Notes: generated by a model from the sequence alone, not told the origin. A stretch of DNA of 38,587 bases from Succinivibrionaceae bacterium WG-1 (GCA_000222855.1 GL995195.1:65635-104221); one strand, 5' to 3'. Positions 16,772-27,608 are shown, counted from the first letter of the stretch. Numbers and translations: made by a program.

Positions 16772-18820
16772 TCTCTACTCCTGATTTATACCATCGTTCA
16801 ATAAGTTCATTCATTAGTGTTTCATCATTATCTGCTATTTTTACGGCAATGTTATTAGCTATTTCTATTAAATGAGTATCGCGTAGCATATTTGCCACTT
16901 TAAAGTTTAATTCACCTGTTTGTCTAGTGCCAATAATATCCCCAGGACCTCTTATTTTTAGATCTTGTTCCGCAATATAAAAACCATCAGAACTCTTTTC
17001 TAGAACTTTTAATCGTTCAACACCAACGCTACTGATATTATCTCCATATAAAAGGCAACAAAAAGCTTCTAGATTACCTCTACCAACTCTGCCACGTAAT
17101 TGATGTAATTGTGCAAGACCATGTCTTTCTGCATTTTCTATAACAATTAAAAAAGCGTTAGGATTATTTACGCCTACTTCAATAACAGAGGTTGCAACTA
17201 AAATGTCTATTTCTTTATTGATAAACTTTTCCATGATCTCTTGTTTTTCATTTGGTTTTTGCTGACCATGAAGCAGACCGACATTATAATTTGGAAGTTT
17301 TTCTTGAATATATTGCGAAGTATTGATGGCATCCTGACAATCGATGTATTCAGATTCTTTTACAAGACAACATACCCAATATACTTGTTCTTTTTTTCTA
17401 AATGAGTTCTAATATGTTCTATAACTTTATCTCTAAGTTTGATAGAACGTACAACTGTCACAACAGGTTTTCTATTTGGAGGTAATTCGTCAATAATAGA
17501 AACATCCATATCCGCGAGAGTAGTTTGTGCTAAAGTTCTAGGAATAGGGGTTGCCGTCATAGATAATACGTGTGGGGCATATCCACTAGAAGTTTGAGCT
17601 TTATGATTTAGGGATAATCTTTGTTCTACCCCAAAACGGTGTTGTTCATCAATAATAATTAAAGAAAGATTTTTATATTCAACATCTTCTTGAATTAAGG
17701 CATGAGTTCCTATTATTATCTGTACTGAACCTTCTTTTATTGTATTTAGTAATTCTCTCTTTTCTTTTGCTTTCATTTTTCCTGTTAAGATCGCAACCTT
17801 AACATCATACATTGCTAGAATTTGAGAAAAACTTTCATAGTGCTGCGTTGCGAGAATTTCTGTCGGTACCATCACCGCAACTTGTTTATTATGTAGGGCA
17901 ACTTGTAAAGCACTAAGAATAGCAACCATTGTTTTACCACAGCCTACATCACCTTGAACTAGTCTAGTCATTGGTTGATTTTTACTTAAATCATGGCTAA
18001 TTTCTAGAAAAGCTCTTTTTTGAGCATTGGTTAATTTAAATGGAAGCTTAGCTTCAAAATCATTTAAGAAATTCTCTTTTGGTGGTAATGCAAAAGCGTT
18101 AAAAGAGTGAATTTTCTTTTTTAATGCTTGTAGTGTTAAGTTATGTGCTACTAATTCTTCAAGAATAATACGTTGTTGGGAGATGTGTTTAAATTCAACC
18201 AACTCTAATATATTAGTATCATTGCTAGGCTGATGGATAAATCTTAGCGCTTCCTTAAAAGTAATAGGGAGTATACCAAATGGCAGAAGTTCTTTTATTT
18301 CTTCATTCTGTAAATAATCTACTGCTGATTTTAGATATTTACGCATGGCATTTTGTTTAATATTTGCTGTTAAAGGATACTCTGGAGTTAAACAAGCATT
18401 TGCATCTATAGTTATAAATTCAGGATTAGCCATTTGTAATGAATTATTGAAATTAGCCACTTTCCCAAACACAGTTACTTTGGAATTTATCTTTAAAATG
18501 TCAGCTTGGTATTTACTATAGTTAAAAAATACTAGTTGTAAAAATCCTGTATCATCTTTTATTGTGATATAAGCTGTAAGTTTTTTAGGATTTTTAGAAT
18601 TGATTTTACAATTTAATATGGTTCCCTGAACAACAGCTTCTAATGAATCATATAATTCTGAAATAGGAGTAATTTTGGAGCGATCAGAATAGTTTCTTGG
18701 AAAATGGAATAACAAGTCAGCAATAGTTTTGATACCTATCTTTTTTAAGGCAGCTGCTGACTTTGTTTTTTCTCCAAGTCCTGGAATACTATGAATAGAT
18801 TCTGTAAAAATATTACCCAT
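16758..18820 (-). CDS. recG: ATP-dependent DNA helicase RecG (frame broken in an A7 run)
   Basis: Branch-migrating helicase that remodels stalled replication forks. N-terminal wedge/OB part: IPGLGEKTKSAAALKKIGIKTIADLLFHFPRNY. Helicase domain 1: Walker A GDVGCGKT, motif II DEQHRFG, motif III TATPIPRT. This frame runs to a stop at 17360. Domain 2 continues in another frame: VYWVCCLVKESE, then ATSVIEVGVNNPNA and QLHQLRGRVGRG, to a stop at 16758. Reading the A7 run at 17391-17397 as A8 joins them into 687 aa (E. coli 693). The zero-frame codons there are GAA AAA AAG, which contain the dnaX-type slippery heptamer A-AAA-AAG. As written, the first frame lacks motifs IV-VI and could not work as a helicase. 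The AsmA-like gene overlaps the 3' end. Confidence 0.92.
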
Positions 18821-18884
18821 ATTTAATCAGTCTTAAGAATTTATGATAATTTTCTAAGTAAGAATTGCACCCCAAGTTTTTTTA

Positions 18885-20222
18885 CTAAACTAATGATTTT
18901 CTTACTTTTTCAGGATAAGAGTCAAAAGAAGGTAAATCATCTATAGAGGTAATTAGAGTACTATGTTGCATTAGATATTGTTTTTCATGCATGAATTTTT
19001 CTTGCATTAGATGGTTTTTATCATGTATTAACAAGCCATTTTCTAAATCTAGTCCCCAAGCACGAGGATTTAAATTATTCCCTGTGATTAAGGTATATTC
19101 TCTGTCAACACTTAAACCTTTAACATGGTAAGTATTTTGTTCACATTTCCATAGATTTATATGCAGATTGCCGGAATTTATAAATTCTTGATGTTCTGCT
19201 ACGAATTCACGAAGATTCATTTCATATAAGTATGGTACACAACCAACTTTATTGAATTCACTTGGTTCTCTTATATAGAAATCATTAGCTTCTTTATCAC
19301 CTACTAATAAGGTAATATCAACCCCTCTCTCTAAAGCTTTGTTAATGCTCTTTAGAACAGATTTAGGTAGATTAAAATATGGAGTAAATAGAACTATTTT
19401 TTGTTCTGCAATGTTTAATAGATTTATTATAGTTTTATTAAGAACATTATTTTTTCTTCCTAAACCAACTAAAGGTGTTATACCAATTTGATTGGCCTTA
19501 ATACTTTCATTTTCTAAGTTGTATGCAGAACTAGATAATATTTTTCTTAGATGCTTTATTTCTATAGCAAGTTCTTTCGCAGATGGAATACTGTTTTGTG
19601 ATAAATCTTGCACCGCATTATTTTGATGGAATACATTTGTACAATAGTTGCACATTGAATCTGCTAAATTTCGAGAATGTATTTCATGATATCTATCTAA
19701 GCGGAACTTTTTATCTTGTTCAAGATAAACATTATTTATACTTGCTCCACTATATAAAACAGTATCATCAAATACGAATCCTTTTAGGTGTAGTACCCCA
19801 AAGATTTCTCTCTTTTTTACAGGTACTCCATAAATTATAGGATGAAGCTGATTTTTACGAGCAATATCGTTATACCATACGCTATTACCTTGCTGTGGAC
19901 CTTTACCTATAAGACCTCGTTGTGCTCTATTAAAATCTACGTAGATTCTTACGTATAACTGTGGATTTTTTTCCATAGCTTTTAATAAAGCGTCCATAAC
20001 TTCTAAACCTGCTTCATCATGTTCAAGATATAAAGCACTGATACAAATTCTTTTCTTGGCGCTGTTTATAAGTTCAATAATGCGTTGTTTAAAAAGCGTT
20101 GTTTTTTCTAAAATATGATAACTATCAGGATCAACTGCAATTTGTGAAAGGTTATTGATCTGAGATTTGGCTTTAAATTTTCTATTTATTAGAATACTAT
20201 TTATAGAATGAAATACTTTCAT
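18885..20222 (-). CDS. pssA: Phosphatidylserine synthase, phospholipase-D type
   Basis: Transfers the phosphatidyl group of CDP-diacylglycerol to L-serine, the first step to phosphatidylethanolamine. The 445-aa product (E. coli PssA 451) carries two HKD motifs: H145-L-K147 then D152 in HLKGFVFDD, and a second HVKGLSVD later, in TYHVKGLSVDREYTLITGNNLNPRAW. No membrane helices are visible, as expected of this ribosome/membrane-associated type. AAGGAA lies about 5 nt before the ATG. It starts 8 bp after the stop of the aminopeptidase P gene and is followed 64 bp later by recG, so a three-gene transcript is likely. Confidence 0.95.
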   Translation of the reverse strand: MKVFHSINSILINRKFKAKSQINNLSQIAVDPDSYHILEKTTLFKQRIIELINSAKKRICISALYLEHDEAGLEVMDALLKAMEKNPQLYVRIYVDFNRAQRGLIGKGPQQGNSVWYNDIARKNQLHPIIYGVPVKKREIFGVLHLKGFVFDDTVLYSGASINNVYLEQDKKFRLDRYHEIHSRNLADSMCNYCTNVFHQNNAVQDLSQNSIPSAKELAIEIKHLRKILSSSAYNLENESIKANQIGITPLVGLGRKNNVLNKTIINLLNIAEQKIVLFTPYFNLPKSVLKSINKALERGVDITLLVGDKEANDFYIREPSEFNKVGCVPYLYEMNLREFVAEHQEFINSGNLHINLWKCEQNTYHVKGLSVDREYTLITGNNLNPRAWGLDLENGLLIHDKNHLMQEKFMHEKQYLMQHSTLITSIDDLPSFDSYPEKVRKSLV

Positions 20223-20230
20223 ATTATTCC

Positions 20231-22192
20231 TTAAAAAGCCACTGTGGCTTTAAGCAACCAATTTATTTCGCTATCATTTAAATGATCTTTTACAATTTCT
20301 CTAATCTTGAAATGATAATCATTTAACCATGTTCTTTCGTTATCTGTTAACATATCTTTGTTAATTAGTCTTAAATCAAAGGGAACAAAAGTTATTGGTG
20401 CGAGATTTAACATTGTTACTGAGTTATTTTTATGAACCGTTTCAACTACCGATAAATTTTCACATCTAATACCATACTCATTTTCTTTATAGTATCCAGG
20501 TTCTATTGAAGTAATCATTCCTGGTTGTAAAGGTGTGGAATGATTTCGTGGAGATATTGATTGTGGTCCTTCATGTACATTTAAAAAATGACCAACCCCA
20601 TGTCCTGTTCCATGGTCAAAATTTAAGCCTTGTTGCCATAATGGAGATCTTGCCAATACATCTAGATTTCCACCATTTATTCCTTTTGGAAAATGTATAC
20701 GATGAAGTGCTATTAAGCCTTTTAATACTAAAGTAAAACGTGTTTTTATTTCTTCAGTAATATTAGGACCTACCGCAATTGTTCTTGTAATATCAGTAGT
20801 GCCATCTAAATATTGTCCACCACTATCCACAAGGTATATAGAATCAGTTCCAAGAGCTCTCGGATTACCAAGATTTTTATGGTTGTAATGTATTACAGAT
20901 GCATTAGGACCTAAAGCTGAGATGGTATCGAAACTATTTTCTACAAAATGTTCTTGTTCTGCTCTAAATTTAAATAATTGATCGCTAATGGTTTGCTCAT
21001 TATGTAATTTAATTTGTTCTATTAACAAATTATAATTTGGATTACTTTCTAATTCTTCTTTTGGAATAAATAATGGTTCTGTTATATTATCGAGCCAAGC
21101 AAGGAATTTACACATTGCAACCGAATCTCGTAAATGGCATTTTTTCATACCAGCTACTTCGATTGGATTTTTGATTGCCTTTGGTAATTCACATAAATCT
21201 TCTCCGTAAGTTAACGAAGCTCCATATTGAATTAGATTTTCTATAATCCAAGCATTAGTTTCATTAGGATCTAAATAAATTTTGCTATTGCTTTGACCTA
21301 ATCTTTTTAATAATTCCCAAAAATTCTCTTCAGGATAGTAGTCAATTTTTCCGAAATGATGCTGAAAATTTGATAAATCTGCAGGTTTTATTTTTCGAGG
21401 ATCTACATACCATTCGACGTGTTCTGAAGCATATACAACCAAAAATCCATTAACAATAGGTAAGTTTGGTACGTCATTCCCACGCACATTTAAAAGCCAA
21501 TTAGATGATTCGCTTTTACATATAATGGTTAAATCGACAGATAATTCTTGAAGCTTTTGAGCTATCATTTTTCTTTTTTCTATGCTTGGACAGCCATTAT
21601 ATTTATCTTCATAGATATATGCACAGTTGATTTCTTCAGGAGAATCCTCTTTTTCTTTTAATGCAATTTCATTTTGTTTTAATGCATCAATTAAATTATA
21701 GCTTGTAATTACTAGTTCTATTTTTGATTCAGCAAGACTATTTTTTAATTCTTTAAATTGTTTATGACTGATACATTTTGCATCAATACCAACCTTACTT
21801 TTAGGAGTTAGTATTTTTTTGAGCCAAGTGATAACCTTAAAGTGTTGAAAATGAAAAGTATCCCATTCTGAATGACTTACTTGAATATTTGCTTGGGTAG
21901 TATATCTACCATCAACAAAAAGTGCTGCTGAATTTTGCAAGGCAACTTCTTCACCGATATCGTTGTGGGTAAGAATTCTACTCTGATTAGTAATTTTATT
22001 TTCGTTTTGTAAAATTACTGCAGTTCCTGCAGAACCGGTAAATTCTGAAATATATGATAATCTTTCTGATGATTTGGGAAGATATTCTGATAAATGTTCA
22101 TCTTCTCTATTAACTATCAAAGCGTCTAAACCTTCTGATGACATAATAGAGCGAAGCTTTGATAGCTTAGTATTAAACATAAAATTATCCAT
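20231..22192 (-). CDS. Aminopeptidase P family protein, large type (M24B)
   Basis: Removes N-terminal residues that precede proline. At 653 aa it is the large form with two creatinase-like N-terminal domains before the pita-bread catalytic domain, like bacterial and eukaryotic cytosolic APP, not the roughly 440-aa E. coli PepP. Dinuclear metal ligands are visible: Asp in YLVDSGGQYLDG and in TTDITRT, His in HGTGHGVGHFLNVHEGP, Glu in SIEPGYY and Glu in RCENLSVV. The N-terminus has YISEFTGSAGTAVIL and ALFVDGRYTTQA, usual for this group. GGAAG precedes the first ATG, so I keep MDNFMF as the start. pssA follows after 8 bp. Confidence 0.93.
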   Translation of the reverse strand: MDNFMFNTKLSKLRSIMSSEGLDALIVNREDEHLSEYLPKSSERLSYISEFTGSAGTAVILQNENKITNQSRILTHNDIGEEVALQNSAALFVDGRYTTQANIQVSHSEWDTFHFQHFKVITWLKKILTPKSKVGIDAKCISHKQFKELKNSLAESKIELVITSYNLIDALKQNEIALKEKEDSPEEINCAYIYEDKYNGCPSIEKRKMIAQKLQELSVDLTIICKSESSNWLLNVRGNDVPNLPIVNGFLVVYASEHVEWYVDPRKIKPADLSNFQHHFGKIDYYPEENFWELLKRLGQSNSKIYLDPNETNAWIIENLIQYGASLTYGEDLCELPKAIKNPIEVAGMKKCHLRDSVAMCKFLAWLDNITEPLFIPKEELESNPNYNLLIEQIKLHNEQTISDQLFKFRAEQEHFVENSFDTISALGPNASVIHYNHKNLGNPRALGTDSIYLVDSGGQYLDGTTDITRTIAVGPNITEEIKTRFTLVLKGLIALHRIHFPKGINGGNLDVLARSPLWQQGLNFDHGTGHGVGHFLNVHEGPQSISPRNHSTPLQPGMITSIEPGYYKENEYGIRCENLSVVETVHKNNSVTMLNLAPITFVPFDLRLINKDMLTDNERTWLNDYHFKIREIVKDHLNDSEINWLLKATVAF

Positions 22193-22215
22193 AAATAATA
22201 GCTTCCTTACTTGAC

Positions 22216-22913
22216 TTAGTCTTTTGGTAATTCTTCATTAGAAACTTCTTGAACGGAAGTTACTTTATATAAATTACCTAATTTATCGCAATAGATATTT
22301 TCGATAGATGTTTTCACTAAATTTAACTCATTATTTTCTTTCTTTTTCTTATGAGTAAAGTGAATTATTGTTAAATTGCAATTGCAGAAGCAAAGAAGCA
22401 TAAATATTATTATTAAGCTTCTGAATAATAATGTTTTTTCATCAAAAACTTGATATATAAACATTAAAGAAAGAATTGCGAGAATAATGCAGAATATTTT
22501 GGTGAAATATAAAACAATAGGGGTATATACATTTCTTGATTCTATTAAGTTAACGCATGTGAAGTTGGTTGCAGTAATAGAAAGAACTGTTGCAGATATC
22601 GCTAGTTGAATGTAGTTCTTTATGAATTCTTGTTCTAAATCAAACCAAATTGGAATTATCCACATGATGCAACTTACGATTGCAAAGAATATTGCAAATA
22701 TCCACATGAAATTATTGCTACATCTATTTCTAACATATAGATTGATGTTTATGCCAAAATTGAACGCAAATACAATTAGAGATGTACAAATAATCTTTAG
22801 ATCTAGTTCCAAGGTTTCAAAGTTTGGAAAAATTACGTTTTTAATACCAAGTATTAAAACTATAATTGATAGGATTGTAAGCGCATAAAATTGTATTTTT
22901 TAAAAGGAATCAT
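22216..22913 (-). CDS. Unknown six-helix membrane protein (frame broken near the start)
   Basis: No family recognised. From a TTG at 22812 there are 198 codons with five hydrophobic segments. Upstream codons in the same frame add another helix (QFYALTILSIIVLILGIKNVIF) but have no ordinary start codon before a stop. An ATG at 22913 (MIPFKK..) joins that frame if the A6 run at 22896-22901 is read as A7. The result is 232 aa with six predicted helices and a Lys-rich cytoplasmic tail beginning HFTHKKKKENN. The helices are rich in Cys, Ile and Phe. It lies upstream of the aminopeptidase P gene on the same strand (23-bp gap) and divergent from prlC. No homology supports it, only its membrane pattern and context. 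Confidence 0.65.
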
Positions 22914-23237
22914 AATAGAATCTTTATATTATTTTTAAAATTAAATATCAGTATTTACTTTATTAAACGTATTTTTTACATTTACTTATAACATTGATAT
23001 TTTACAGAATTTATCATATAAAAAAACGTTTCTTTAGGTGCTTTCATAGAAGTTTTTACTCAGAATTGTGAATTTAATACGAGAATGCTAAAAAAAACTC
23101 TTTCAGAAAGAAAAATATATTAAGTGCTTTTAATTTTAAACTTTTAAAAAATTCATTATAAAGTTGTGTTTTTTTATATTTATTATGTTTAAGAAAGAGT
23201 AAAATTTAGCATGTTAAATTTTATGGAGAGAAGATAA
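22914..23237. other. Divergent intergenic region before prlC
   Basis: A 324-bp, very AT-rich region between the membrane-protein gene and prlC. I see the prlC ribosome-binding site (GGAG, about 10 nt before its ATG) and a weak self-complementary TCTTTCAGAAAGA at 23099-23111. No convincing promoter, including no heat-shock-type one (E. coli prlC is heat-inducible), and no RNA gene. Confidence 0.5.
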
Positions 23238-25289
23238 ATGCAAGATAATCCGTTACTTTCTATTGGATTGTATCCTGACTTTGCGGAAGTAAAACCAGAA
23301 CATATAAAACCTGCTATCACTTATTTAATAAATTTATGTGAAGAAACAGTTTCTAATGTATTAAAAGAAGAAGAAAATTTAACAAATCCAACTTGGGATA
23401 GTTTAATAACTCCTGTTGAAGAGGTTTTTGATCGCTTTGATAAGGCATGGGGAACTGTTAGTCATTTAAATAGTGTTGTATCAACAGATGAACTTCGTGC
23501 AGCTCATGATGAAATGTTGCCTTTAATTTCTGATTTTTATACTAAGATTGGTCAAAATATTGAGTTATATCAAGCACATAAAAGATTCAAAGACAGTGAT
23601 AACTTCCAAAAATTAAATGCCGAACAACAAAGAGCAATAGAACTTGAACTAAAAGATTTCCAATTAAGTGGTATTGCTTTAAATGATGAAGATAAAAAGG
23701 TTTATAAAAAACTTAGTGCCAAATTATCAGAACTTGCTTCTAAATTTAGTAATAATGTACTTGATGCTACAAACGACTATTTTAAACAAGTTACAGATGT
23801 ATCCTTATTAGATGGTTTACCAGAAAGTGCAATACAATTAGCGAAACAGGAAGCTCTAAATAGAGGGGTAGAAGGATATGTTTTAACTTTACATATGCCA
23901 TCATATATCCCTGTAATGCAGTATGCAAAAAACAAAGAATTAAGAAAAGAATTGTATACAGCATATGTAACTAGAGCTTCAGAACTAGGTCCATCTGCTG
24001 ATAAATTTGATAATACTGCTGTTATTGAAGAAGAGTTAGAATTAAAAGATCAATTAGCAAAACTCTTAGGTTTTGACACATATGCGGATCTATCTTTGGC
24101 AACAAAGATGGCTGAAAATACTCCACAAGTGATTGAATTTTTAAGTCAACTTGCTTCTTATTCAAAGAATCAGGCTCAAAAAGAGCTTCAAGAAATCAAT
24201 GATTTTGCTGCAAATGAATACGGTGCAGTAGATTTAGAACCTTGGGATCTTTCTTATTACAGCGAATTATTAAAACAAAAGAGATATTCTATTTCAGATG
24301 AAATGATTCGTCCTTATTTTGCTTTACCTAATGTTTTAAAAGGTCTTTTTGAATTAGTTAGTAAAATATTTAATATTCAAGTTAAACAAAGTTCAAAACC
24401 AATTAAAGCTTGGCATAAAGACGTTAATTTATTTGAAATATTTAATGAAAAAAATGAATTAATAGGTAGTTTTTTTACAGATTTATACGCACGTGAAAAG
24501 AAAAATGGTGGCGCGTGGATGGACTCTTGTATTGACCGTAAGGTTTTAAAAGATGGTTCAATTCAAAAACCTGTGGCTTATTTAATCTGTAACTTTGTTC
24601 CTCCTATTGGTGATAAGCCTTCTTTATTAAACCACGATGAAGTTGAGACATTATTCCATGAATTTGGACATTGTTTACATCATTTATTAACAACGGTTAA
24701 TACTTCAAATTTGGCTGGTATTAAAAAAGTGCCTTGGGATGCTGTTGAATTACCTAGTCAATTCATGGAAAACTTTACTTGGGAACCAATTGTTTTAGAT
24801 TTCCTTGCTAAGAATATAGACACAGAAGAAAAATTACCAAAAGAACTCTTGGATAATATGATTGCTTCTAAAAACTATAATTCAGCAATGGCAATGTTGA
24901 GACAAATAGAATTTGCTTTGTTTGATTTTAGAATTCATAGCGAACATCAAAAAGGCAAAAATGCTCAAGAATTCTTAAATGAAGTGCGTGAGCAAGTAGC
25001 AGTGGTGCCAACAGTTGATTTCAATCGTTTCCAAAATGGTTTTACTCATATTTTTGCAGGTGGTTATGCTGCCGGTTACTATAGCTATAAATGGGCTGAA
25101 GTTTTATCTGCTGATGTGTTCTCTAAGTTTGAAGAAGAAGGAATTTTAAATCCAAAAGTTGGTAAAGAATACCTTGATAAGATATTATCAAAAGGTGGTT
25201 CTCAAGAATTTATGGATCTTTTTGTAAATTTCAGAGGCAGAAAACCAAAGGTAGATGCTTTACTTCGTCATAGTGGTATAAAGCAATAA
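23238..25289 (+). CDS. prlC: Oligopeptidase A
   Basis: Cytoplasmic M3-family zinc metallopeptidase that degrades short peptides, including cleaved signal peptides. The 683-aa product (E. coli 680) has the zinc motif HEFGHCLHHLL (the two His and Glu of HExxH; the third ligand Glu lies downstream in PSQFMENFTWEP), plus the family signatures SIGLYPDFAEVKPEHIKPAI at the N-terminus, GGAWMDSCIDRK, PVAYLICNFVPP and FAGGYAAGYYSYKWAEVLSADVF near the C-terminus. GGAG precedes the ATG. It is transcribed alone, ending convergent with rnb across a strong terminator. Frame fully intact despite several A6-A7 runs inside it. Confidence 0.97.
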   Translation: MQDNPLLSIGLYPDFAEVKPEHIKPAITYLINLCEETVSNVLKEEENLTNPTWDSLITPVEEVFDRFDKAWGTVSHLNSVVSTDELRAAHDEMLPLISDFYTKIGQNIELYQAHKRFKDSDNFQKLNAEQQRAIELELKDFQLSGIALNDEDKKVYKKLSAKLSELASKFSNNVLDATNDYFKQVTDVSLLDGLPESAIQLAKQEALNRGVEGYVLTLHMPSYIPVMQYAKNKELRKELYTAYVTRASELGPSADKFDNTAVIEEELELKDQLAKLLGFDTYADLSLATKMAENTPQVIEFLSQLASYSKNQAQKELQEINDFAANEYGAVDLEPWDLSYYSELLKQKRYSISDEMIRPYFALPNVLKGLFELVSKIFNIQVKQSSKPIKAWHKDVNLFEIFNEKNELIGSFFTDLYAREKKNGGAWMDSCIDRKVLKDGSIQKPVAYLICNFVPPIGDKPSLLNHDEVETLFHEFGHCLHHLLTTVNTSNLAGIKKVPWDAVELPSQFMENFTWEPIVLDFLAKNIDTEEKLPKELLDNMIASKNYNSAMAMLRQIEFALFDFRIHSEHQKGKNAQEFLNEVREQVAVVPTVDFNRFQNGFTHIFAGGYAAGYYSYKWAEVLSADVFSKFEEEGILNPKVGKEYLDKILSKGGSQEFMDLFVNFRGRKPKVDALLRHSGIKQ

Positions 25290-25326
25290 AATTACAAATA
25301 TTGAACTAAAAATTTTAATTTGAATA

Positions 25327-25366
25327 AAAAGCCCCAAAAGTTGTTGTTTTAACTTTTGGGGCTTTT
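25327..25366 (+). terminator. Bidirectional terminator between prlC and rnb
   Basis: A perfect 16-bp stem (AAAAGCCCCAAAAGTT and its inverse) with an 8-nt loop, between the convergent ends of prlC (stop 25289) and rnb (stop 25405). T-rich on the 3' side of both strands. Confidence 0.92.
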
Positions 25367-25404
25367 GGTTACGGTAAAATTTTAAGTTAAATTACAGAAT
25401 TTTG

Positions 25405-27464
25405 TTAGTCTATAATTTGTCCTACAATTGAACGATTAATATCGTCAATCTTGGTTATTTGTACTTTTACCTTTTGAGTTATTTGATAAGTTAGATTATT
25501 ATCAATATATATATATCCTTTTACAGGGTCTATATTGATACGATCGCGATTTTCGCAAATATTACTACCAGGAATAAATACTGTAGCGCCATTTTCTAGA
25601 ATTTGCGCTCTACATCCACCTTTACTAATATCAAATATTTCAGCATTAAAAATTGTCTTGTTTAGAAGATGTGGTTTTAAATATTCAACATATAACCAAT
25701 CTTTAACTCCTCTTTCGGCAACTTTATTTTTTCTACGAGCATCGTTCATTGATTCTATAGTTTCTGAATTTGGAATTAATGGTGATTGCAAATCAGCTAT
25801 GATAGATTTGATTAAACGATGATTTATCATATCCCCAAATTTTCTAATTGGAGAAGTCCAAGTTGCATAGTAATCAAGTCCTAAACTATAGTGAGGAGCT
25901 GGAGTTGAAGATATTGTAGCAAAAGCTTGCATTTTTCTGATGCGAGCATCAAGGTAGTCATTTTCTGATTCTGAAATCCAACGTTTCATTGCACAGAATC
26001 CCTTGATAGATAATAATTCTTCTTTATCTGTAATAGGACAATTAAATTCTTTTAGTAATTCTATTGCATCATTTATTTTTTCAGAATCTAAGCCACTATG
26101 AGCATTAAATATACCTGCATTTACCTTTTGAGCTAAAAGATTACCTGCGCAAGTGTTAGCAACGATCATTGCTTCTTCAACGATTTTGTTGGCAATTCTT
26201 CTTTGGGTAATTACGATTTCTTGTAGAGCTCCTTCTTTGTTTAATACAAAATCATATTCAGGTCTATCCTTAAAAATCGTAGTATGTTTTTGTCTGAACT
26301 CACCTCTTGCAATTGCAAAATTTCTTAATTCTTGAATTTGTTCTGCTATTACATCATTAGGCTTAAAATCTGTTTCAATGTTTTCAAGGTAATCAGAAAC
26401 TTTATCGTATACTAATTTTCCTTGAGATTTGATCACAGCAAGCATAAATTTGCTTTTTTCAAAATCTACTGCGCCGTCTTGATTGATATGAATTTGAGCT
26501 ACTAGGGAGTTACGTTCTTCATTTTCTCTTAATGAGCATAAATTATCGCTCATTTCTCTTGGTAGCATTGGGATATCTCTACCAGGAAGATAAATAGAAA
26601 ATGCTCTTTTGGCTGCTATTTTATCTAATTCAGAATTTTCAGGAATATAGCCTGTAGGATCTGCTATAGCAACACTTAAAGTCCAACTTTCATCTTCGTT
26701 GCGAGTGATATGCAACGCGTCATCCATATCTTTGGTTTTTTCACTGTCAATGGTTACAAATGGTAGATTTGTTAAATCGACACGTGGTAAATTATTTTCT
26801 AAGAATATATATTCTTTTTGTTCACTAGGGCATTCTTTTGGTAAGTCTAAGTCTCTTAAAACAACCCACCATGGCGCTTGAGGATCATTTGCATATGTTA
26901 TGTATTCTGATATTTCCACAATATGTACACCTTTATTAGTCATGGCATGTTTGGTCATGTTAGCTATAACCCAATCACCTTCTTTTAGTCTTCTATCTTT
27001 TACCAAGTTTTTAGCTTGAAATTCGTTTTTTATGGCATGATGATCTGCAACCGCAAAAAGCATTCCATTTTTAAATTTTACTCTTGCTAAAAAACGAGTT
27101 AGATAAGGTTGTACAAGTTCATATGGTTGAGCTTGTTGTTTATCACCATTTGATGTTATCTTTGCTAAAATTTTATCCCCATGAATAAGATTACGCATTG
27201 CAGGAGGTGGTAGAAAGTAGCTTTCTCTGTTTGATGTTTCTAAAAACCCATATCCTTTATCAGTTGCTTTTACAATTCCTTCAACTAAATTGCTAGCATT
27301 TAAATTTTTATTATTAATATTGGATGCAACAAAATTATTTGATTTCTTCTGTTCTTTTTTTACAGTATTTTCCTTAGCAACAGTTTCTTTATTGCTATTA
27401 GGATTATCTTTTTTTCTTTATTATATTGATTCTTTAGTTGTTGAAGGATTGGATTATTAAACAT
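25405..27464 (-). CDS. rnb: Exoribonuclease II (frame broken near the N-terminus)
   Basis: Processive 3'-5' exoribonuclease for mRNA decay. The main frame has the RNB core: FVTIDSEKTKDMDDALHI with the catalytic Asp cluster, AIADPTGYIPENSELD, YLPGRDIPMLPREMSDNLCSL, RRIANKIVEEAMI, ATWTSPIRKFGDMINHRL, and a C-terminal S1 domain (FDISKGGCRAQI). The first ATG of that frame (27198) is too late: upstream codons read GIVKATDKGYGFLE.. SYFLPPPA, the conserved N-terminal cold-shock domain. The natural start is an ATG at 27464 (MFNNPILQQLKN, like E. coli MFQDNPLLAQLK) after AGGAAAAAT. Joining them needs the A7 run at 27409-27415 to be A8, giving 686 aa (E. coli 644); the codons are GAA AAA AAG, again A-AAA-AAG. 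The extra length is a low-complexity Asn/Lys linker. Confidence 0.93.
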
Positions 27465-27574
27465 ATTTTTCCTAGTATTCTGAGAATGTTTTAACTTTGT
27501 ATTTATATAAAAGTTAATTAGCAATTGATTTTTTCATAGTGCTATTTTAATTATTATTTGATTAACTTAAAAGT

Positions 27575-27603
27575 ATCAAAATGACATATCTTATTATTTT
27601 GAT
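27575..27603 (-). terminator. Weak stem-loop after menE
   Basis: ATCAAAAT (27575-27582) pairs with ATTTTGAT (27596-27603), directly past the menE stop on the minus strand. The stem is AT-only apart from one G-C pair, with a short T-stretch beyond. It could be a weak terminator of the men operon; read-through into rnb is possible. Confidence 0.35.
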
Positions 27604-27608
27604 GATAT

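Noticed and set aside
16758-17234. A separate small helicase gene
   Set aside because: Its sequence is RecG motifs V-VI, and the upstream codons of the same frame (VYWVCCLVKESE..) continue straight into the first recG frame.
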